DNA of 64,000 nucleotides from Zetaproteobacteria bacterium CG_4_9_14_3_um_filter_49_83 (GCA_002791545.1 PFXG01000033.1:1-64000); one strand, 5' to 3'; positions 1 through 9,914 are shown, numbered from the stretch's first letter. Notes: a model not told the origin generated them from the letters alone. Numbers and translations: made by a program.

Positions 1-93
1 AGAAGAAAAATCTCCGCCTCGGATGCGCTTACCGCCATCTTTACTGGCGATGCAAACGCTGCAATCTCTTTGATTGCTCAGAGGGCTGAATAG
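1..93 (+). CDS. C-terminal fragment of an unidentified protein (partial)
   Basis: The first 93 bases form an open frame from the window edge to a TAG stop, giving 30 C-terminal residues (start RRKISASDALTAIF, end LIAQRAE). The segment is Ala-rich and predicted helical. I do not recognise the family. It is followed by about 125 bp without a gene before the next start, which fits the end of a transcription unit. It could be a chance open frame, since only 31 codons are visible. Confidence 0.45.
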   Translation, partial: RRKISASDALTAIFTGDANAAISLIAQRAE

Positions 94-218
94 TTACATA
101 ATTTGTTATCATATGATCGCGATGACGATAAACAGGTATTTATAATATATCATATAATGTAGCGTAAATCGTACCCCGCAAAGTCATGTCGCCATGCTAA
201 AGGAGGAGGATTGATACA

Positions 219-1184
219 ATGACCTCACCAGAATCCGCCGCTCCGCTACCCCGCAGCCTGGCTATGGGAACAATCCGCAGACACTTCATCATTCTTGCTG
301 TGGTATGGTCATTACTGATTGTCGGGCTGCTTGGTTGGGGGATTCAGCAAACATCCAAACAGACTGAAAACATTCTCCTGTCGCAGGCGCGCCCGTTTTG
401 GGAACAGATCGTAGTCACTCGCTCATGGAATGCACGCCACGGTAGTGTTTACGTACCGATCACCAGTGACAACCCTCCCAACCCCTATTTAAAAGTCCCC
501 AACCGTGATGTCGAAACCACGAGCGGCCTGAAGTTGACTATGGTTAATCCGGCGTACATGACCCGTCAGCTGGCTGAATTATCCAGAAAAAATGATAATA
601 TTGAGTTCCACCTGACCAGCGAACACCCTATTCGTCCGGCCAATGCAGCAGAACCCTGGGAGGCTGCGGCACTGCAAAAGTTCAAACAACCCGGCGATGA
701 GTTTTTCCAGTTGCTACGAAACACCAGCAGCAAGCCAATATTCCGTTATATGGCCCCCGTCTGGTTTAGCGATGCGTGTTTACGATGCCATGCAGCGCTG
801 GGTTTCAAAAAAGGCGACATGGGCGGCGGTCTGAGTGTCACGTTGCCTGCCAAAGCCATCATCAACAATGAGAATGAATCCATTCTGCTTCAGCTCACCG
901 GTTTTAGTCTGGTCTGGCTTTTCGGCATGTTCGGTCTTCATCTGGCATCACGTCAGATACGAAAGCAATCGCTCGAACAAGAGGAGCTGATCGCACGACT
1001 GGAGCACACCTTGCGTGGGCTGGTACCGGTTTGTTCCAATTGTAAAAGCATCCGCAATAGTAATAACCAGTGGGAGCAAATGGAAAAATACCTGTCAGAG
1101 CATTCGGAAGCAGAGTTCAGCCATGGACTTTGTCCAAAATGCTCGGATAAGCTTTATGGCTCCTTTCTTGATAGAAAAAATTAA
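219..1184 (+). CDS. DUF3365 (Tll0287-like) membrane haem-type sensor protein with C-terminal Cys4 motif
   Basis: A 321-residue membrane protein. A strong AAGGAGGAGGA ribosome site sits about 10 bases before the ATG. TM1 spans about residues 23-42, followed by a periplasmic region that carries a CLRCH motif (187-191), the c-type haem site typical of the DUF3365/Tll0287 fold. TM2 spans about 223-243, then a charged helix follows. The C-terminus has C272-x2-C275 and C305-x2-C308 with the sequence VPVCSNCKSIR...FSHGLCPKCSDKLY, a short motif often found at the end of PAS or receiver-domain signalling proteins. A sensor of redox, NO or oxygen is an inference. No catalytic output domain is present, so it may signal through a partner. 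It is convergent with the DUF502 gene. Confidence 0.75.
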   Translation: MTSPESAAPLPRSLAMGTIRRHFIILAVVWSLLIVGLLGWGIQQTSKQTENILLSQARPFWEQIVVTRSWNARHGSVYVPITSDNPPNPYLKVPNRDVETTSGLKLTMVNPAYMTRQLAELSRKNDNIEFHLTSEHPIRPANAAEPWEAAALQKFKQPGDEFFQLLRNTSSKPIFRYMAPVWFSDACLRCHAALGFKKGDMGGGLSVTLPAKAIINNENESILLQLTGFSLVWLFGMFGLHLASRQIRKQSLEQEELIARLEHTLRGLVPVCSNCKSIRNSNNQWEQMEKYLSEHSEAEFSHGLCPKCSDKLYGSFLDRKN

Positions 1185-1188
1185 TAGC

Positions 1189-1842
1189 TTATTGCGACAC
1201 GTCTGACGGCGGAACTGATGGGATGACTGACTGCGTGGCTGAGACCCTTTTTTCCGGTGGAAGAACGCCACCTGAAAGCACCAGCTTCATACCCTGCTCA
1301 ACGCTTAAATCGAGATATTTCAGTGTTGATTCTTCAACAAATAACAACCATCCCGTAGTAGGCAGTGGCGTTGAAGGTACAAACACAGTCACATGCGGCT
1401 CTGTATCCTCCTGACCCGGCAAGGGTCCGTGCCCGGTCACGAAGCCAATCACCCATTGTCCGGGCTGCGGGAATTGCACCAGCACCACTTTTTCAAAAGC
1501 TCGTGATGAATTGCCAAAAATCGCTCCCAGCAATTGCCGTGTGGCTTTATGAATGGTCCGAATCAAGGGAATCCGCTCCATCATGCGATCCAGCCAATGG
1601 ATAATACTGCTGCCGATAAAGTGCGTCGTCACGGCTCCAACGGCCAGAATAAACATCAGCGCCAATAAAACATCCATGCCCGGAAAGTTGATGCCCAACA
1701 GCTTTTCCGGACGAACGGCCGCTGGCAATACAGAAAAAACACTGACCGACAGACCAATCAGCCAATTAATCAACAACACCGTAATAAGCAGTGGTGCCAG
1801 AGCCACCACCCCGGCAATCAGATACTTCTTGAGTCTATGCAT
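1189..1842 (-). CDS. DUF502 family membrane protein
   Basis: The protein begins MHRLKKYLIAGVVALAPLLITVLLINWL, the usual N-terminus of the DUF502 family: a short basic stretch then a hydrophobic segment. A second hydrophobic segment lies near residues 45-70, and a soluble domain follows with VQFPQPGQWVIGFVTGHG and VFVPSTPLPTTGWLLFV, both typical of the family. I chose the ATG at 1842. An upstream TTG at 1866 overlaps the carA stop codon and would give 225 residues, but the resulting N-terminus does not look like the family. The gene lies directly downstream of carA and is probably co-transcribed. Its function is unknown; family members are inner-membrane proteins. Confidence 0.8.
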   Translation of the reverse strand: MHRLKKYLIAGVVALAPLLITVLLINWLIGLSVSVFSVLPAAVRPEKLLGINFPGMDVLLALMFILAVGAVTTHFIGSSIIHWLDRMMERIPLIRTIHKATRQLLGAIFGNSSRAFEKVVLVQFPQPGQWVIGFVTGHGPLPGQEDTEPHVTVFVPSTPLPTTGWLLFVEESTLKYLDLSVEQGMKLVLSGGVLPPEKRVSATQSVIPSVPPSDVSQ

Positions 1843-1862
1843 GGCAGTGCCGGAAAAACCGG

Positions 1863-2999
1863 TCAAGCCTGAATAAAGTCGTTGAACCGATCAAAAAGGT
1901 AGTCCGCATCGTGCGGGCCGGGGCTGGCTTCAGGGTGATATTGCACCGAGAAGATCGGCTTGTTTTTCACCTTCAATCCCTCAACCGTACCATCGAACAG
2001 GGAACGGTGCGTAATTTCAACATGCGCTGGAATATCGGCGTCGACCACAGCAAAACCATGATTTTGACTGGTAATTTCCACCTTGCCCGTAGTCAGATCT
2101 TTCACCGGATGATTTCCGCCTCGATGGCCGAATTTCAATTTAAAGGTGGACATACCAAGCGACTGTGACAACAACTGATGCCCCATACAGATGCCGAATA
2201 TCGGAATATTGCTATCCAGCAGCTTGCGGATGGTATCCACGGCATAAGTCACGGCTGCCGGATCACCCGGACCATTGGAGAGAAAAATGCCATCCGGTTG
2301 TAATGCCAGAACATCGGCGGCTGAAGTATTTGCCGGCACGATGCTGACGCGCAAACCACGATCCACCAGCTTACGGAAAATGTTGCGTTTACAGCCAAAA
2401 TCAAAAGCAACTACGTGCTTTTTCAGCTCCGGTGTATGAAAAGAAGTTGTAACCAGATGATAGGAGCCGATATCCCAGCTTTTAACCTTTTGACAACTGA
2501 CCTGCCCCACCAGATCACGCCCTTCCAGACCTTCCCATTGCCTTGCCATGGCAATGGCATCTTCCTCACTCATACCGTTGGAGGCAATCACCCCGTTTTG
2601 AGCACCATGATCGCGCAGATGGCGAACCAGAGCGCGCGTATCGATGTCACAAAGGCCCACCACGTTACGCTCAGCCAGCCATGCTTCGAGATGATTTTCA
2701 GAACGATAGTTAGATGTAATCCGGGCCGGAGCACGTATAATCAATCCTCGCACCGATACCGTATCCGCTTCCATGTCGGCATCGTTAATACCTACGTTGC
2801 CAATGTGCGGATAAGTAAAAGTCATAATCTGGTCAGTGTATGAGGGGTCTGTGAGAATTTCCTGATAACCGGTCAACGAGGTATTGAAACATACTTCTCC
2901 GACTGTAACACCTCTGGCACCGTAAGCTTCTCCGTGAAACACCCGCCCATCCGCCAGTGCCAGTATCGCGCTATCGCGCCTGCTTGTCCCGTCAGTCAT
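1863..2999 (-). CDS. carA: carbamoyl-phosphate synthase small (glutaminase) subunit
   Basis: A 378-residue protein of normal CarA length. It hydrolyses glutamine and passes ammonia to CarB for carbamoyl phosphate synthesis, feeding pyrimidines and arginine. The N-terminal CarA domain runs to about residue 190 ([21 protein letters not shown] is characteristic). The class I glutamine amidotransferase domain follows, with LSNGPGDP (240-247), the nucleophile elbow FGICMGHQ (C271) and the catalytic pair H355/E357 in [10 protein letters not shown]. carB is not next to it in this window, so the subunits are encoded apart or carB lies elsewhere. The downstream gene is the DUF502 protein. Confidence 0.97.
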   Translation of the reverse strand: MTDGTSRRDSAILALADGRVFHGEAYGARGVTVGEVCFNTSLTGYQEILTDPSYTDQIMTFTYPHIGNVGINDADMEADTVSVRGLIIRAPARITSNYRSENHLEAWLAERNVVGLCDIDTRALVRHLRDHGAQNGVIASNGMSEEDAIAMARQWEGLEGRDLVGQVSCQKVKSWDIGSYHLVTTSFHTPELKKHVVAFDFGCKRNIFRKLVDRGLRVSIVPANTSAADVLALQPDGIFLSNGPGDPAAVTYAVDTIRKLLDSNIPIFGICMGHQLLSQSLGMSTFKLKFGHRGGNHPVKDLTTGKVEITSQNHGFAVVDADIPAHVEITHRSLFDGTVEGLKVKNKPIFSVQYHPEASPGPHDADYLFDRFNDFIQA

Positions 3000-3179
3000 A
3001 GTCTAACCTCAAGTAAGAAAATTCGAGAAGCACCCGTAGTTCGATCAGGAGCCGCACGAGTTCGGCAGACTACGCAATAGCGCTATTTCTGTCGAGCAAG
3101 CAAGGTATGCTTTTACCTGCAGAAACAAATATTTTTCATCCTCGCTTAAAAGTACAGGCTCGACTCGGCATCACATTCA

Positions 3180-4340
3180 TCAGCGAGCAGACTTTAAAAC
3201 AAAATAACCCACGCAGGCAGATAGAAAAGAACCCAGCAGAATCGCCAGTTTATCGGTATACTGAAACATCTGATCATCTTTAAAAGCCAGTGAAACAATA
3301 AACAGACTCATGGTGAATCCAATGCCGGTTAACACAGATACGCCGTATAATTGTCGCCAGCTACTACCTTCCGGTCGTGCAGCCAGCTTCAGTTTGATAG
3401 CAACCCAGCTGAAGCCGAACACGCCAAGTTGCTTTCCGATGAACAATCCGAGCACAATCCCCAGCGGCACTGAGGTAAACATCTGGCCAAAAGAGATCTG
3501 CGTCACGTTCACTCCGGCATTCACAAAAGCAAACATAGGTAAAATAAAGTACGCAACCCAGAAATGCAGCCCGTGCGCGATTTCTTTGAGCGGCGAAAAT
3601 GCCTTTCCATCTTCATCCTGCGCATACAAAGGGATGGTAAAGGCCAGCGCCACCCCGGCCAGCGTCGCATGCACACCGGACTTGAGAACACTGACCCAGA
3701 GGATCATACCGATAATGAAATAGGCGGCTTTCTTGGCAACACCGAACACGTTCAGCAGAATCAGCGCAAGCAAGGACACCCCGGCGACAGAAATGGACAG
3801 CGTTGAAAGTTCCGTGGTGTAAAACAAGGCAATAATCACAATTGCCCCCAGATCGTCCATGATCGCCAAAGCCATCAGAAATACCTTGATCGAAGCGGGG
3901 ACACGACTGCCTAACAGCGAAAGAATGGCTAAGGCAAAAGCAATATCTGTGGCTGTAGGTATCGCCCAGCCATTGACGGCGATGGGATGGCCAGCATTAA
4001 AAAGCAGGTAAATGGCAGCTGGAACCAGCATACCGCCAAGCGCAGCAATTCCCGGCAGGGCGATTTGGCGCATGGAGGATAAATGCCCCTCCAGCATTTC
4101 CATTTTCACTTCCAGCCCGATCAGCAAAAAGAACACCGCCATCAGGCCATCGTTAACCCAGTGATACAGTGACTTATCCAGATGCAATGAACCAACGCGA
4201 ATTTCAACCGGAAGATGCAAAATCGACTGATACACAGATGAAAGCAAGGAGTTGCTCAACAGCAACGCCAGAATGGTCGCAGCAATTAATAGCAGGCCAC
4301 TTGCAGATTCTTGCCGGAAGAAATCTTTGATGATTTTCAT
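3180..4340 (-). CDS. nhaA: Na+/H+ antiporter NhaA
   Basis: A 386-residue inner-membrane protein with about 12 hydrophobic segments, beginning IKDFFRQESASGLLLIAATI as in NhaA. The ion-binding aspartates of TM5 are present as MDDLGA (D162, D163), and the discontinuous helix TATDIAF carries D132. It exchanges cytoplasmic Na+ for protons and supports pH and salt homeostasis, which fits a marine or brackish host. It stands alone, flanked by about 180 bp towards carA and 20 bp from the beta-barrel gene start side. No regulator of the NhaR type is adjacent. Confidence 0.96.
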   Translation of the reverse strand: MKIIKDFFRQESASGLLLIAATILALLLSNSLLSSVYQSILHLPVEIRVGSLHLDKSLYHWVNDGLMAVFFLLIGLEVKMEMLEGHLSSMRQIALPGIAALGGMLVPAAIYLLFNAGHPIAVNGWAIPTATDIAFALAILSLLGSRVPASIKVFLMALAIMDDLGAIVIIALFYTTELSTLSISVAGVSLLALILLNVFGVAKKAAYFIIGMILWVSVLKSGVHATLAGVALAFTIPLYAQDEDGKAFSPLKEIAHGLHFWVAYFILPMFAFVNAGVNVTQISFGQMFTSVPLGIVLGLFIGKQLGVFGFSWVAIKLKLAARPEGSSWRQLYGVSVLTGIGFTMSLFIVSLAFKDDQMFQYTDKLAILLGSFLSACVGYFVLKSAR

Positions 4341-4360
4341 CGCTTTGTTAAATCACCCGA

Positions 4361-4927
4361 CTACACTGCTTTTAATTTATTTTCATCGGTGTGTTCAAAA
4401 ATTTTACCGTAAATATCGACCGTTGTTTTCTGTGAATATGAAAGTTCACCTTTACCAACAACAATGTGCATTTGAAACGCAATCGTCCGGGCATGATCCC
4501 GCATGAATGCCGACTGCACGATTTGCCAGTCTTTATTATTGATACCAGCTACAACGTCGAAAATAAAACTCCCATCACTGTTTCTTTCACCCGAATGCTT
4601 ACCTCCGGCAAGCAAACCGACCGCTCGAGGGATAGTTAACGAATGCATCATGACATGCGATTGTGCATCCCACATCCAATAACCGGTTTGATCATGAAAC
4701 ACCCGGTGATCAGACTTTCGACTGACAATCTGGCGATAATGAACAGCAACCAGCGTTTGTGATTCAGCATTTTCAACTGCCCCGGCAGCGGCAAAAGTAA
4801 TTGTTTCGTAATATGGGTTTTGTTCAACACCATCGGGGTCAGGCGCAATATCCAAACCTTTATCGCCTTCCCATTTGCCAATCAATTCTGTTAACGGACC
4901 ATAATCAACATCTGCCTGATCACTCAT
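4361..4927 (-). CDS. heme-binding (nitrobindin/FABP-like) beta-barrel protein
   Basis: A 188-residue soluble protein with the opening GPLTELIGKWEGDKGLDIAPDPDG, typical of the nitrobindin/THAP4-like lipocalin-fold family. Later come a set of beta strands and a HSGERNSDGSFIFDVVAGINN segment. Family members form a beta-barrel that can bind haem or a hydrophobic ligand, with NO or peroxynitrite detoxification proposed. No signal peptide is visible, so it is cytoplasmic. The gene ends 20 bp before the nhaA start and lies on the same strand, so the two could be transcribed together. The family assignment is by motif recognition; the ligand is not shown by the sequence. Confidence 0.7.
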   Translation of the reverse strand: MSDQADVDYGPLTELIGKWEGDKGLDIAPDPDGVEQNPYYETITFAAAGAVENAESQTLVAVHYRQIVSRKSDHRVFHDQTGYWMWDAQSHVMMHSLTIPRAVGLLAGGKHSGERNSDGSFIFDVVAGINNKDWQIVQSAFMRDHARTIAFQMHIVVGKGELSYSQKTTVDIYGKIFEHTDENKLKAV

Positions 4928-5136
4928 ATTGCCCCCTTGAACGTTGCTGGGTTAGATGAAAATCCACCTGAAGCCGAACCATACCTAAACAGTTACCCTG
5001 CCTCAGAATGACAAAAAAACATCCACTTTATCACGTAGCATCTACCCTACTAACAGTAAGAACTGAATACACTTATACCAGCGAATATTTTGCCGGGGAC
5101 ACCGAAAACGACATAAGCCCGTTTATATATGCCAAT

Positions 5137-6027
5137 TTATGTGGACTCCGAGCTGTCCGGTGAATCCAGACGCGCCGTTGCAATCACTGCACCTGCAAGC
5201 CCCATAAAAGCACCACCGGGCAGCAGTGAAATCAACAATATCCAAAGATTTAAATCAATAGCGCCCGCCTCCAGCCAACTGGCAGCAATCCAGTCCAGCG
5301 GCCACAGCAGAAGCCAGGCTAAAACGCCAGAAGCTGCCCCCAATGCCAGCCCTTCAAGAATAAAGGGCATACGGACAAACCACTCTTTCGCCCCGAGTAA
5401 GCGCATCAAATGCACTTCATCGGCTCGTGCCAGCAAAATCATACGCAAGGTATTGGAAATAATCAGCGCCATGGCCAGAGACAACATCATGGTCACAAAC
5501 CACGCCATTACCCTGACCTGATCGAGAACATCATTCACCTTTAACAGCTGAATCTCTTCCTCATTCAGTGAACCGCCAAAACGTGATGCCACATCCCGAA
5601 TATCATCGACAGTAAAATCACCCCCTGCACCATGGAGCGTCACATTAAATGTAACAGGCAAGGCTTCCACCAACTCGGAAACATCCGCCAATGAATTACC
5701 CATCCATTGCTGCAACCATTGCCGCATATGCGGCAGTTCAATTTGCTGCACATCCAGAACTTCAGGCAAGGCTTTGAGTTCTTCTGCTATCGCTTTAAGT
5801 CGCTGCGAATCAACTGCATCGGTTTGTGGAATATAGACATGCAAACTCATCTGATTCTGCCACGAACCTACCCATTGGTTTGCAGCCTGCATCCCCAGCC
5901 AGAATGACCCCAGAATCCACAGCGCGACAGCTACAATAATCATCGCCAGATATTGATGCACACCGAATGGCGGCATACTCCAACCACCGGGTAAAGATAC
6001 TTTAACACCCTCGGGTATGCTATTCAT
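5137..6027 (-). CDS. ftsX: cell division protein FtsX
   Basis: Permease-like partner of FtsE. The complex activates periplasmic cell-wall hydrolases at the septum. The start is placed at MNSIPEGVKVSLPGGW because this ATG overlaps the end of ftsE by 8 bp; a longer open frame upstream lies inside ftsE. The protein has about 296 residues. One TM segment lies near the N-terminus (YLAMIIVAVALWILGSFWLG), followed by a periplasmic domain (VYIPQTDAVDSQRLKAIAEELKALPEV), and three C-terminal TM segments with the FtsX/MacB permease motif (ISNTLRMILLARADEVHLMRLLGAKEWFVRMPFILEG). It is about 200 bp from the beta-barrel gene. Confidence 0.93.
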   Translation of the reverse strand: MNSIPEGVKVSLPGGWSMPPFGVHQYLAMIIVAVALWILGSFWLGMQAANQWVGSWQNQMSLHVYIPQTDAVDSQRLKAIAEELKALPEVLDVQQIELPHMRQWLQQWMGNSLADVSELVEALPVTFNVTLHGAGGDFTVDDIRDVASRFGGSLNEEEIQLLKVNDVLDQVRVMAWFVTMMLSLAMALIISNTLRMILLARADEVHLMRLLGAKEWFVRMPFILEGLALGAASGVLAWLLLWPLDWIAASWLEAGAIDLNLWILLISLLPGGAFMGLAGAVIATARLDSPDSSEST

Positions 6028-6733
6028 GGGCACCCCCGCTGTGCACGTGGCTGCTATGCGTATCGCCCACCAATTGCCCGGCATGCAATTGCACAACACG
6101 GCCCGGATGTGATGTAAGCAGATGTAAATCATGGGTTGCCATAATAACTGTACTACCAAGCTTATTCAGCCCGGTCAGCAAATCGAGAATATGTCTGGCC
6201 GTATCTTCATCCAGATTCCCCGTCGGCTCATCAGCCAGAATCAGCGGTGGTGTTGTTACCATGGCACGGGCAATGGCAATACGCTGTTGCTCTCCACCGG
6301 ATAGGGCTTCCGGATATGACCAGAGTCGGTCATCCATACGCACAAATTCAAGCACCTTACGTACGCGCGCCACAAGTCGGTCATCTTTCCAGCCCTGCAC
6401 GCGCAAGGGCAGGGCCACATTTTCAAAAACAGTTCTGGAAAACAGCAAGCGGTGATTCTGGAAAATAATGCCGGTACGCCGACGGATATCCCGCACCTGC
6501 GATTCTTTAGCTTCACGAATTTCTGTGCCAAGCACCCGCATATGACCAGAGGAAGGTCGCAAACCACCATAAATCATACGTAACAGCGACGATTTTCCGG
6601 CACCACTTTCGCCAGTCAGGTAAACAAACGAACCCTGATGAATATCGAGTGTGATGCCGGAAAGTGCCACCTTTCCGGTCTGATAGCGCAACATCACCTG
6701 TTGCGTAGAAATTAATGTATTGGGTGCCGACAT
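6020..6733 (-). CDS. ftsE: cell division ATP-binding protein FtsE
   Basis: A 237-residue ABC ATPase that pairs with FtsX. Walker A is GESGAGKSS (41-49), the Q-loop is IFQNHRLL, the signature is LSGGEQQR (144-151), and Walker B is LILADEPTGNLD followed by the ATHD switch. The tail after residue 215 is His/Gly rich. The gene overlaps ftsX by 8 bp, which supports translational coupling. It is divergent from the zinc-ribbon/DUF3426 gene, so the ftsEX promoter should lie in 6734-6855. Confidence 0.95.
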   Translation of the reverse strand: MSAPNTLISTQQVMLRYQTGKVALSGITLDIHQGSFVYLTGESGAGKSSLLRMIYGGLRPSSGHMRVLGTEIREAKESQVRDIRRRTGIIFQNHRLLFSRTVFENVALPLRVQGWKDDRLVARVRKVLEFVRMDDRLWSYPEALSGGEQQRIAIARAMVTTPPLILADEPTGNLDEDTARHILDLLTGLNKLGSTVIMATHDLHLLTSHPGRVVQLHAGQLVGDTHSSHVHSGGAHE

Positions 6734-6855
6734 GGCCCAACATTAACGACATCATCATGAACTGCCAGTGTTTGATACACAATCGGCTGACGCTGCAGTC
6801 AAATCAAAAAAACGAACTACTGACAAAAGTTAACGTAAGCTTCAGCATGCATGCG

Positions 6856-7755
6856 ATGATCGTCACTTGCCCAACATGTGCCGCTAGATATCGCTTTAGT
6901 GCGGTTATTCGAAATGCTGTTCTGGTGTGTCACCATTGCGGTACAGAATTTGATTTGTCCGATCAGGATAGTTCCGCCAAAAAGAACGATGCCCCCCAGC
7001 GGCCTCATGCCAATCAAAGCCTGCCATTTGACCGCAAGCCGGAACAAGTGGACGCTACAGTCTCCCCGCCAAAAAAAGTTATCACCCCAAAAAAAAATGC
7101 CACCCTTCCCACCCCAAAAGAAAAGGTGGAAGCAAAAGCAAAGACAAGCCCTCCTCCCCCCATTATCCCCGCAACCAGTGTCGAGCCGGAATTACCTGAA
7201 ATTTTACCGCTGCGCAAAAAAGCCAGAATTTGGCCATGGGCGATATTCGTACTGCTACTTATCGGAGCCGTCGGCATCTGGAATAATCAGTCGTTATGGC
7301 GACAGCATGCATGGGTAAGAGCTGCTGAAATTGAAGCGCAGCAGCTATGGCATCAATGGACAGGCTCTACGATGAGGGATGTGCAGACAGATGGCTTGTG
7401 GGAAATAAAACACGCATCCATGCATATCGAGTGGATCGAGCGTTTAGACGGCAGCAAAGTACTGGTGATCAGCGGCACGCTGAAAAACATGTTACCCATT
7501 CGTATGCCACCACCGACATTACGTGTGGGTTACACCGATGAATCGGGGGCCAATCCACTGCCTGTAGATCTGACGCTGGCTATGACTGAGCCTCCGGCCA
7601 TGCTAACAATACAACGTACACCGTTTATTTCGCCCCCCGTCGACACGACGCCGATTCGGGCACAAGGGCAGCGAGACTTTTTACTGGTCCTTGAGGCGGT
7701 TCCTGAACATGCAGCTCACCTTGTTGTAACAACGCAAAAAAAGAGTCAACCCTGA
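6856..7755 (+). CDS. MJ0042-type zinc-ribbon and DUF3426 domain membrane protein
   Basis: The start is placed at MIVTCPTCAARYRFSAV, the normal beginning of the MJ0042 zinc-finger family. The four zinc cysteines are C5 and C8 (CPTC) and the CHHC pair about 20 residues later. A Lys/Pro-rich linker follows, with runs of PKK and PPPPI. One TM segment (WPWAIFVLLLIGAVGIW, about residues 131-147) leads to a C-terminal DUF3426-like domain (HIEWIERLDGSKVLVISGTLKNMLPIRMPPPTLRV). The topology is a cytoplasmic zinc ribbon and a periplasmic domain. Function is unknown. An in-frame ATG three codons upstream (6847) is an alternative start. Confidence 0.75.
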   Translation: MIVTCPTCAARYRFSAVIRNAVLVCHHCGTEFDLSDQDSSAKKNDAPQRPHANQSLPFDRKPEQVDATVSPPKKVITPKKNATLPTPKEKVEAKAKTSPPPPIIPATSVEPELPEILPLRKKARIWPWAIFVLLLIGAVGIWNNQSLWRQHAWVRAAEIEAQQLWHQWTGSTMRDVQTDGLWEIKHASMHIEWIERLDGSKVLVISGTLKNMLPIRMPPPTLRVGYTDESGANPLPVDLTLAMTEPPAMLTIQRTPFISPPVDTTPIRAQGQRDFLLVLEAVPEHAAHLVVTTQKKSQP

Positions 7756-7776
7756 TCAAAAGTCATGGAAGTATCA

Positions 7777-8955
7777 TCACGCCGTCAGCAGTACGCTTGC
7801 CTGAGCCGCCATACCTTCTTCCCGACCTGTAAAGCCGAGCTTTTCTGTTGTCGTGGCTTTGATATTGATGCGCTCAAACGACACACCCATCAAATCAGCC
7901 AGTGATTGGCGCATCGATTGAATATACGGAGCCAGCTTTGGTTTCTGAGCAATCACCGTCGCATCCACGTTGACAATATGCCAACCGGCAGCGTGAACAT
8001 CCCGCATCACTGCGACAAGCAATTTGCCGCTGGCAATACCTTTGTAAGCCGGATCATTATCGGGAAAATGATGACCGATATCGCCCATAGCTGCCGCCCC
8101 CAACAAGGCATCGCAGATGGCGTGAATCAATACATCCGCATCAGAATGTCCGGCCAGCCCGAGCTCCGAAGGAATCCGTACTCCCCCGAGCATCAAAGCT
8201 CTGTCTCTGGCAAAAGCATGGACATCAAAGCCCTGCCCGATTCGTAAATTCATGCCCATGGATTCATCCTCACGTTGACCTGTTAATCGTTGCTCCAGCC
8301 AGTGCATATCATGCTGCGTGGTAATCTTACGATTATTGACATCACCCTGACTGATCATGACCGGAAAACCTGCCGCCTCCAGCAACGAAGCATCATCGGT
8401 GTGTTCTGCCAAACGATCGGCCTCTCGCCTGACCGCCTCGATAAACCAATCTCGTCTGGCAACCTGCGGCGTTTGCACGGCACGCAACGTTCCCCGATTC
8501 AACGTGCTTACAACCTGCCCGTTGTCCGCCACTTGTTTAATAGTATCGACCACAGCCAGTCCCGGCACTGCAGCCCCGTGAGCTTCCGCCTGATCCAGCA
8601 CGTCTTTGAGCAATGCGGCTGAAGGTGTCGCCCGGGCTGCATCATGTACCGCCACAAGTTCAAATGATTCCGGCACAGCTTGCAATCCACGCATCATGGA
8701 TTCTGACCGCTCCTTGCCACCGGTAATCGGCGCTATCAACTCAAAAGGAAATACTTGTCCGGCCACGATGTCGCGAAATCGCTCATCATGCGGAGCCAGT
8801 ACCGGTAATACCGCTTGTATTCTGGGCTCGACCGACAGGCTGCGCAGTGTGTGCAGAATCAATGCCTCACCCGCCACATCCAGATATTGCTTGGGAATAT
8901 CGCTGCCGAAACGTTTACCGCTCCCGGCAGCGAGTAATAACACGATTGTTTTCAT
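7777..8955 (-). CDS. ispDF: bifunctional IspD/IspF isoprenoid enzyme
   Basis: A fusion of two enzymes of the non-mevalonate (MEP) isoprenoid pathway. The N-terminal IspD half (about residues 1-225) begins [17 protein letters not shown], the CTP-binding loop, with [10 protein letters not shown] and RAVQTPQV following. The C-terminal IspF half begins near [23 protein letters not shown] and carries the metal ligands D and H of GFDVH plus [18 protein letters not shown]. It converts MEP to CDP-ME and later forms the cyclic diphosphate; the intermediate step needs IspE. I chose the ATG at 8955 instead of an upstream ATG at 8976 because IspD proteins start just before the LLAAG loop. Confidence 0.93.
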   Translation of the reverse strand: MKTIVLLLAAGSGKRFGSDIPKQYLDVAGEALILHTLRSLSVEPRIQAVLPVLAPHDERFRDIVAGQVFPFELIAPITGGKERSESMMRGLQAVPESFELVAVHDAARATPSAALLKDVLDQAEAHGAAVPGLAVVDTIKQVADNGQVVSTLNRGTLRAVQTPQVARRDWFIEAVRREADRLAEHTDDASLLEAAGFPVMISQGDVNNRKITTQHDMHWLEQRLTGQREDESMGMNLRIGQGFDVHAFARDRALMLGGVRIPSELGLAGHSDADVLIHAICDALLGAAAMGDIGHHFPDNDPAYKGIASGKLLVAVMRDVHAAGWHIVNVDATVIAQKPKLAPYIQSMRQSLADLMGVSFERINIKATTTEKLGFTGREEGMAAQASVLLTA

Positions 8956-9075
8956 ATCCCAAGTGTGTCGATTCAAACTTACCGGTCAATACTGTCCACT
9001 GTTTTAATAGGCACATGTAACATTCAGCATCAATTTGCATTGCACATCGACGGTGCTTGGGATAGAAATCAACCC

Positions 9076-9897
9076 ATGAATTCGATGATGATTTTCCTGC
9101 TTTCCGGCATACTCTGTCTGGCTGGAGCGACTTTAGTCTGGCGCCAGATCTATCATGGCAAACACCACGCACATCAAAGCACTACCAATTGGCTGATTGC
9201 TATTCAAACGCTGGCCACATTATTAAATACACTCGGCGTTTTTATGCTGAGTCCAGTCACCGAGACCGGCATTCATTTTTCCATTGCAGAATCCGCCGCA
9301 ACAGCCACTTTACTGGTACAAATCATGTTTCTGGTCGGACTGATTCGTCATGGCATTCAGGGACTCGGGCTTTTCCTGCTTCCTGTCATTGCTATTCCCT
9401 TGTTGCTTATGCCCTGGATCCCTGATGATGGCATGGGTCAGGGCATCACCACGACGTCTTTCCTCGAAACCGGACACCTGCTTATTTCCATGCTTGCCTA
9501 TGCCGTGCTTACCATGGCAACTTTTTACGCCATCATGCATCTGATCCTTGATCAGGCTTTAAAACGCAAGCGCATGCATCCGATGATGCAGGCCATGCCT
9601 TCGCTGTTTGAACTGGAAGCATTAATTTTCACTCTTTTGCTCTGGTCTGTTATTCTCATTGGCATCAGCATCCTCAGTGGTCTGATCTGGCAATGGGTGG
9701 ACTTTTCCGCCTTTGCGATTTTGAACCACAAAGCTCTATTATCATTCTTCACCTTCTTTCTCCTTGCCTGGGTAGCCTGGCAGCACAAGAAAGCAGTTTG
9801 GCACGGTACACTTGGCAGCAAAATCATTGTCGCATCTTATATTTTGCTACTTCTGGCATATTTTGGAGTAAGACTCATTCATTCCTGGATGCAATAA
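9076..9897 (+). CDS. CcsA/HemX-type cytochrome c assembly membrane protein
   Basis: A membrane protein of about 273 residues with eight or so hydrophobic segments. Features of the CcsA/YpjD family include GHLLISMLAYAVLTMATFYAIMHLILDQALKRK and the WQWVDF region followed by NHKALLSFFTFFLLAWVAWQHKK, where conserved histidines would contact haem. The long form of this family loads haem for cytochrome c maturation; the short YpjD-like form is often found beside ffh. The start ATG at 9076 removes a non-hydrophobic 37-residue extension that overlaps the ispDF start. It is followed 17 bp later by the CNNM-family gene, so the two are probably one operon. Confidence 0.75.
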   Translation: MNSMMIFLLSGILCLAGATLVWRQIYHGKHHAHQSTTNWLIAIQTLATLLNTLGVFMLSPVTETGIHFSIAESAATATLLVQIMFLVGLIRHGIQGLGLFLLPVIAIPLLLMPWIPDDGMGQGITTTSFLETGHLLISMLAYAVLTMATFYAIMHLILDQALKRKRMHPMMQAMPSLFELEALIFTLLLWSVILIGISILSGLIWQWVDFSAFAILNHKALLSFFTFFLLAWVAWQHKKAVWHGTLGSKIIVASYILLLLAYFGVRLIHSWMQ

Positions 9898-9914
9898 AGC
9901 GAGCTTAACAACAC

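Noticed and set aside
5137-6159. 340-residue form of FtsX
   Set aside because: The extra 44 residues lie inside ftsE in another frame; the ATG at 6027 gives the normal N-terminus.
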